DNA from: Diphasiastrum complanatum
Lineage: Eukaryota; Streptophyta; Lycopodiopsida; Lycopodiales; Lycopodiaceae
Assembly (NCBI GenBank): GCA_029204225.1
Contig: CM055108.1
Span: 26,763,525 to 26,827,524, forward strand
Length of the DNA stretch: 64,000 nt
Reading direction: 5' to 3'
How positions within the stretch are numbered: the stretch's first letter is position 1; every line of letters begins with the position of its first letter. The position numbers and the translations under genes are program-made. The notes beneath the pieces are model-generated. The model saw nothing but the letters and a program-made list of their open reading frames with translations, did no database searches and had not been told where the DNA came from. Positions 57,256-64,000 of the stretch are shown piece by piece.

Positions 57256-58125
57256 TTGGGAGACAAAAGCAAGAACCATGTCATGGGGACAGGAACTCTA
57301 CGTATGAAGACCACATCTGGCTATAAAGACTTAGAGGGAGTCCTGCATGTTCCCACACTGAAAAGTGATCTGTTGTCAGTAGCAAAGATCAATGATATGG
57401 GGCTGAGCGTTACTTTCAATAGTAACGAATGTCACATAAAGGACTGTGATACCTACCAGATCCTAGTGACAGCTAAAAGAAAAGGCAACTTGTATCGAAC
57501 AAGTGTCCAAAATCCTACTGATCACGTTCTTGTTACTTCAGATGAAGAAAACAAAAATGAACTATGGCACAAGAGGATGTGCCATTGCAGCATCAGCACA
57601 CTCTACAGAATGTCAAGGAACAAAATGGCAGAAGGCATGGACATGACTAACAGAAAGATCAATCTGTGTGAATCATGTTTGAAGGGCAAGCAACACCATG
57701 AACCATTCAAATTCGAAGGAGTACGGGCGAAGGAGGTCCTTGGGCTGATACATAGTGATCTATGTGGGCCTATGAAGATTCCATCTATATCCGGATCATT
57801 TATTGATGATTACACACACATGACATTTTTTTACTTATTGAAGAAAAAGTCTGATGTGTTTACAGTTTTTAAACAATTCAAAAGTTTAGCTGAAACACAG
57901 ATAGGAAGAAAAATCAAAGTTCTGAGATCTGATAATGGTGGAAAATACACCAGTACAGAATTCAAGAACTTCTGCCAACATGAAAGAATTGAAAGACAAT
58001 ATACTATGCCTTACACACCACAACACAACGAGGTAGCGGAAAGAAAAATCGGACCTGATGGAAGCAGCAAGGTGCATGACTTCCTTGATGGCGCCATTCG
58101 TTATAAGCGATGTCATACCCTATGA
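57256..58125 (+). pseudogene. Ty1/copia pre-integrase and integrase
   Basis: GVLHVPTLKSDLLSVAKI, then ELWHKRMCHCS with CESCLKGKQHHEPF. The core holds HSDLCGPM, LRSDNGGKYTSTEFKNFC and a NEVAERKI stretch (D, D and E of the triad can be seen). Downstream fragments to 58.77 kb include VFGCRAYMHVP and SEKWRKARREEIDSM, the usual run-in to RT. Confidence 0.85.
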
Positions 58126-58771
58126 AGCCTAGACTGGTGACAAAAAACCCAACATGTTGCATATCAAAGTGTTTGGTTGCAGGGCATACATGCACGTGCC
58201 TCAGGAAAAGAGGTCCAAGCTTGATGAAAAATCAAGACCCATGATATTAGTGGGATATGCAATCAATTCACCTGGCTACAGGTTTGTATGATCCTGAAAC
58301 CAATAAGGTGCAAGTAAGCATAGATGTCAAGTTTGATGAGCAAACATTCCAGGAAGATGCAGACCAGACTGGTTATCAATTCTTTGATCTGACTCCTTAC
58401 ATCTTTGACTGGACTGAAGAGGGAGAGCAGACTTATGTAGAGCCGCGTGATCAAGAAGATCAACAAGCGATTGAATGACAGGATCCGCAGTCCCCACAAC
58501 AACCAATACAATCTGAACAACCGAAGAATCTAGTTGAGCCAAGACGCTCTATCAAAATCCGACAAAAGGCTATTGAGAAAGTTGCAGCAAATAGTTGTGA
58601 TGAGAACAGATGTCTGATGACAACACAACCCGAAACTTACTCAGAAGCAATTGCAAGTCAGGAATCAGAAAAATGGAGGAAGGCAAGGCGGGAGGAAATC
58701 GACTCAATGCATAAAAAGGAAGCGTGGACACTGGAGCAACCACCAGAAGGAAGAAAAGCACAGTGGGCCTG

Positions 58772-60044
58772 ACCTAAAACTGTAGGACTGCCTTTAGGGA
58801 CCCAACTTTTTTCTAAAACTTAAGAAAACCATCAAAAATTTACATTTGCATTTCTCTTGGGCACCTGAAATTTTCCAGGGGTCTCTCTCACTCAGCCACG
58901 AACTTCTTGCTGGATCGCGACCACCTGTCTCGATCCTACTTCACATCATGCATTCATGCAAGACAACAACATGATTGAAATTTGGAAATGATCCATCTCT
59001 GGTTATTTTTGTGCTTCAGAACGGGTTGGATCAGGTCTGCAAAGACGCAAAGTGGTTGCCAACAGTCGCGATGGAGACCACCCCTCTTGCCTGAACAACA
59101 ATCAGTTTTCTTCCCTCATACTGCAGCAAATCACTTCATTGATCAAATTTCAGATAGTTTGAAAAGACATTAACGGTTCAGACAGCAGCGATGGCCTCTT
59201 GTACATACCAATCGTTACTTCCTGTGGCTGTGTATAGTCTGTTGGAGAAGGACACGATGCAAATCTGCGCCTCCAAGCAAATCGTTTTTCCTCTTAGTGT
59301 ATGATCAGCCCGCGGAGCAAAGCATCACCATTACAACGGCTGATCTTTAGTACGCTGCAACGGCTGGAAGAATTTTTTTTTTGGCTACAGGCCTCATTTC
59401 AAAGCTGACAATTCATCCTTCACGTCTGTTTCTCTGACGAAGGCTGTATTCGAGTCTATGACCAGAACACAAAGATTGTCTTCTTTACATTTCAAACACT
59501 TTTCCTTCGAAGTCTACTACATGGCAAAATGAGACTGCAAGAACTCGCCTTCCATCCACACTTTAGAGGCTTCGGATCTCTTCCACGCTCAATGTGGCAT
59601 GTGGTTGAACACCTGCATGCACTATATCTCCACATTGTGGGCCTTGTAGGTCTGCAGCGGCTGTCCAAAATTGGCTTTGTGGATTCATTACACAAAACAA
59701 CAAGCAAATGACTTGTATCTCTCTTTATTCATTCTACACTCTACATCCCTATGATGCAGAAACAACATTCTAGAGAGCAAGAGCAAATCTCTGTTTATTA
59801 ACAGAACATAAAAACGTCTACATTCTAAAAATTTCTCAGCAAATTAACATGCTACCAAATCTTTCCTATGAATCAACTGCATGCTCGGATCTTCAGGGGT
59901 TAGCCATTCCCTGCTCTGATACCATGTTTCAAATCAGAGCATGCACATAAATCACACAAGAGAAGAGGAGCGAGAGAACACCATAGCTTGTATTATAATA
60001 GAAAGCACAATACACCAAAGATGGATATTACTGATATTCTAACA
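58772..60044 (-). mobile_element. Ty1/copia leader and LTR fragment
   Basis: A copy of 29884-31346: the same leader block, primer site (minus strand TGGTATCAGAGCAG ending at 59924) and LTR (59925-60044, shorter than the other two copies). No gag or pol is attached. Its left edge abuts the plus-strand copia pol. Confidence 0.82.
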
Positions 60045-61015
60045 AAGGCCCATACCGTGTAAAGGAAATCCTGAGCCATGGAGCCGTGAACCTTGAGAAG
60101 TTGGATGGGACACCATTCGATACACCCATCAACGGTAGCCAACTCCACAAGTACTGGCCACCATAGTAAGACATATCTAGCTAGGCGATGACCATCAACG
60201 CATATATGAATCAAATCAAGCCCTATCGGAAGTTATCACAGCCAGATCTAATGGAAATAAGTCAGATCCAAGTAGATCTAGCCAGATCAAGCAAAATCCA
60301 TCAAGATTCAACAAGATCGGGCAAGATCTGGGCAGATCAGGTTAGATCCAACAGGATCCAAGTAGGATCTAGATCCATATGGGGTCAAAAGTGTAGCAGA
60401 TCATCATCAAAAACTACTTAACCTCAAAAAATATAGATCTGAAGCACAGATCTAGAGAAAAAGTACCAAAAAATGGGGGTGAAAATCACTTAAACCGATG
60501 GATCAGCAACCAAATCTTCAAAGAACCTTCACAGGAGCTTCCATAGTCAGATCTGACTTAGATGAACCCACAAAAATCTCTACGAAGGCTACTTATGAAA
60601 AATCAATCAAATTTGAGTGTTTGTGAAGGTTCAGGGAAGCTGTATCTAAGGAACCTTTGCAGGGCATCAAAATCTTGAAACCAACCTTTGTAGATAGCAT
60701 TTCTGGACTCAGGGTAGTGAAATTGACCTTTCTACATATTCATTTCAAGAAAATCTAGTATATAGAGCATGTTGTGTGACAGTTCCCTTCCTGCGAGAGT
60801 TCAACCTTCGTAGAACCTTCACAGGGCACCTAAAACACCTTCTAAACCTTCGCAGACTTCTTTGAGGCCTTAGAATTATGAGAAGGAGGTCCCTGCAAAA
60901 ATTTGGTTGGAACTGAATTGGGAAAAGTGTACTTATCCTAATACGCACTCAATTCTCGCCTATATAAAGGCAAAATTCGAGTCATGTGGCACTTCATTCA
61001 GCGAAGCTCTGCCAA
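60045..61015. other. Leader- or LTR-like region with TATA box
   Basis: Wording such as GAACCTTTGCAGGGCATC resembles the Tat/Athila leaders, but the orientation is unresolved. A clean CTATATAAAGGC lies near 60.96 kb. No gene is supported. Confidence 0.35.
60241..60375 (+). repeat. Decamer-periodic AGATC tract
   Basis: GATC begins at 60245, 60265, 60275, 60285, 60315, 60325, 60335, 60345, 60355, 60366 and 60372. The gaps are filled by one-base variants (AATC, GATT), so about 13 degenerate units of the type gccAGATCaa lie head to tail. Confidence 0.85.
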
Positions 61016-63600
61016 ATTTTAGACGACCTTGCGCAATTGTGCCAATTTCCAATGTATTTCTATCTACTATAAACATGTGGAGCTAGCAATTAGAATTTAG
61101 ATTGACTTTGTTGGAAAGGTAAAGCCAATGTCATATTCATAAAGCTTCTTGAAACTTTCTTAACACTTATGTAAGATTATATTGCTCCATCCAACAACTT
61201 AATCTTATGTGTGAACTTCTCGAAAGATATATCTAATACTAAAATGACATACATTGGTATTAGCCTTGATGAGATCACCTTGATCCAGTTGGGAATTATA
61301 CATGTATATTCACATCATCCCACAACTTTCATTTTACATCATTGATCCATGCCAAAATGTAAAATTGAGGTGTCGTATTCTATATATAGATTAGTAAGAA
61401 CTTGCATTTATTGCCACATTTGTAAGAGATGCCAAAAGGCTATTACAATGAGTGACAATCAAGAAAGCAAAATCAAATTTTGAAAGGGAGATCATTTGAT
61501 ATACAATCACGTATTTGCCTCGTCATACATCCATATGTCCACCTGCCATGTCACATTATCATGAATTATAAACTCAAAGAGTTGACTCTCTTATTAGACA
61601 TTTATAGCTCATATCCACAAAGATCTAGTACATAATTAACATGTTGAATCTATTATACATTTATATTATCATGAACTGTAGGCATATCACTCGAGAAGGT
61701 GTGAATAATGTTTAATTGAGGGTAATGAAAACACAAGTGATCATTAATTAAGTTTTACATAAGTCTCATTTTTTGATGATTTCTAGAGATTTTATTAGGT
61801 GCTTATGATCTACTAAATTAAACTATAGAAATCTTCGGAACATGACTTTGTTGTATGATACAGATCATGTGTGTTCTTCATATATACATTTATCAATTAA
61901 AAATTTTGAGACCTTCATTTTGAGCAACTTATATATATGATATGATGTGTCAAACATGTGAGGGTACTGATGAAAATTCAATATTTTCATATATGGGACT
62001 ACATTATTGTGAAATTTACAGTCAACTTTTTTGCATTCTATATGATTATAGAAACATGCCTATAAAAAAAATTGAATTTTGAGGTCTATAAAGATAGATA
62101 TGTGCATCCAAAGTTATCCATTTAAGTGTTGATAAAAATCACCAAAACTGGAAGTATCATATTTTGATTCCTTAGTGACTTTGAATTAGTTTGCAAATCC
62201 ATTTTTAAGTAAAAATAACTTACCTACCCAAGACTAATTAGAATCTTCTATAATCTTCACATAACGTTGAATACACATACAGATTTGAAATGCAAGTAAT
62301 CACCTACAACTTTGGTAAATATGTGGAGAATCCTAGTTCAAAAAATCTCACACTAGTTAAGGACATCTCTTGGTTGAACAAGATTATGTCACAATTTAAT
62401 TGATTGTATATAAACACTTGATTACATGCACACCTTAGTTGTCATATAAATCTATGTAAACAATTTTCTTTTGCTGACATTCTACCCAATTCACACCTAG
62501 TGAGCTATATTGAACTCTTTTTTGAAGAGTGGTGTAAATCACAAAGGAGAGAGTGAGTATGATTCAAAGATAATAGACTGATATCGACATTGTAGACAAA
62601 TCTTGCAATAGAGAGAAGTGGAAATGATTTTTACGAAGGGTTCTAGAAAATGGTTGACTTATTTTCAATAGACTCAACTCTTTGTGCCTAACTTGTTCTA
62701 CATTATTTTCTCTTTAATGTAGCATTTAAACATGCAAAGCAACTACATAATTGATTCTAAGCAATTTTCACCATCTAAAGAGGAGCAGACATGTTACATT
62801 GATACTCTCAAATCCAATGTCAAGATTCATCACATGTGTATGATAAGCTACTAACACTTGACCAATTGCACATTAGAAATTCATTTTTCATAGAAGGAAG
62901 TCATTATAAAATTGAAAAAAACCATGCTCTTCAATTTCTAAGATTGTAGCTCCTTAATAGAAAGGCCACCATAATATCAACTCCATAGTGCACGCGATCT
63001 ATCTTAAATGTTGCAAAGTTATCTATGCTTGTTTGTTCATTATTTGAATCACTTACGTGAGGCCAAGCCAAAAAAAAAAAAACCATGGTATGTCCGTAGT
63101 TCTAGTAAAACAAAACCTCTAGACCTCAAGGGGTGGCAAGGAGATGCTAAACAGAATAGCATGCCACATATTGATGCAAGATCGAAGTCGGTAATATCTT
63201 CTTCTTACAAAACCGTCCCTTACCTCAATTGCAACTCAAGGGAGGATGAAGAACACATGGCCTGCATGTTCCTGGATTGCCTACAACATAGAATAAAGTG
63301 TGAAATAAGCCACAAACCAATCAATTCACTTTAGCACATCATATTTGAAATACTAAAAGCTCCAACCTATGCTAAGAGCACTTCAACATGTTCAAAGAAA
63401 TAAAGATGTAAGGCAAAACAAGAGACTACCTTTGGAACACTAGGGAGGTGTATAGAAGATTACAAAAGTACTAGAATGATGTCCAACCCATTACAACACC
63501 CATGAAGTAAAAGTGAAAGACATCAAACAAAAGGATAGACTATGTCATCTAACAATAGATGAAATCAACATTCTTAAAATAATTTAATACTAATATGAGC

Positions 63601-63902
<302 letters not shown>

Positions 63903-64000
63903 CTTAAACTTACGTCCTTGTGTTAAAGAAAGAAAGTGATATTAGTGGTGCTTGAGAAACCAATGCCAAAAAAAATTAGAACCCACACAATTATTGGATG

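Larger units (their letters stand above)
55678..58771 (+). mobile_element. Ty1/copia element, LTR through integrase
   Basis: A presumed LTR (about 55678-56315), primer site, gag with two zinc knuckles, protease, pre-integrase domain, integrase and the start of the RT region. It stops abruptly at about 58771 against the leader/LTR block of another copia element. Broken, with several breaks. The left LTR limit is inferred only from TGTTATAACG. Confidence 0.8.

Noticed and set aside
63008-63334. 108-codon frame in copy 2
   Set aside because: Copy 1 does not keep the same frame because of an A-run length change, and no family is recognised.

Overview
The window looks like nuclear DNA of a land plant with a repeat-rich genome. 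Reasons: a plant-type PhoD-like phosphatase gene split by GT-AG introns (one about 11.9 kb long), LTR retrotransposons with plant-style primer sites (initiator-Met type, and one Athila/Tat-style tRNA-Asp type), LINE fragments, small inverted-repeat elements and long (GA/TC)n tracts. A fern or other seed-free plant is possible, but that is only an impression. There is no bacterial, organellar or CRISPR content.

Layout. 1-3113 is a reduced Ty3/gypsy element with both LTRs (the left one cut by the window edge), followed by LINE pieces and microsatellites up to 4825. 4973-22727 holds nine consecutive in-phase exons (324 codons plus stop) of the 3' half of the PhoD-like phosphatase gene on the plus strand. 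The intron between exons 3 and 4 carries two Ty3/gypsy elements and a Ty1/copia fragment, all antisense to the gene. Later introns carry a (GA)n tract, two small inverted-repeat elements and a partial tandem duplication of exon 7.

22728-41142 is repeat wreckage: decayed gypsy pieces, copia pieces, a gag-bearing copia element with two LTRs (27965-31346), a gypsy gag (31.4-32.4 kb), a LINE ORF1-like piece (33.3-34.15 kb), a minisatellite beside a (GA)n tract, a copia pol end (34.9-36.2 kb) and another Tat/Athila-like fossil (38.7-40.2 kb).

41143 to about 44170 and 61016-64000 are diverged direct copies of a segment of at least 3 kb. Each carries on the minus strand what looks like a two-exon gene for a small secreted peptide (58 aa in copy 1): a signal peptide in exon 1, a short intron made almost entirely of (TC)n, and a 20-residue second exon. 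I recognise no peptide family. This is the best candidate for something undescribed. Copy 1 also lies between two inverted repeat arms of about 180 bp.

47340-60044 is a chain of nested retroelements: a copia element with a whole-looking integrase, a Tat/Athila-like gypsy element holding a copia insertion, another copia element with hairpins in its LTR, and a copia leader/LTR fragment. It is followed by a decamer-periodic AGATC tract at 60241-60375.

The retroelements are fossils, most with several breaks. The phosphatase gene and the small peptide gene are the only host-gene candidates I can support.
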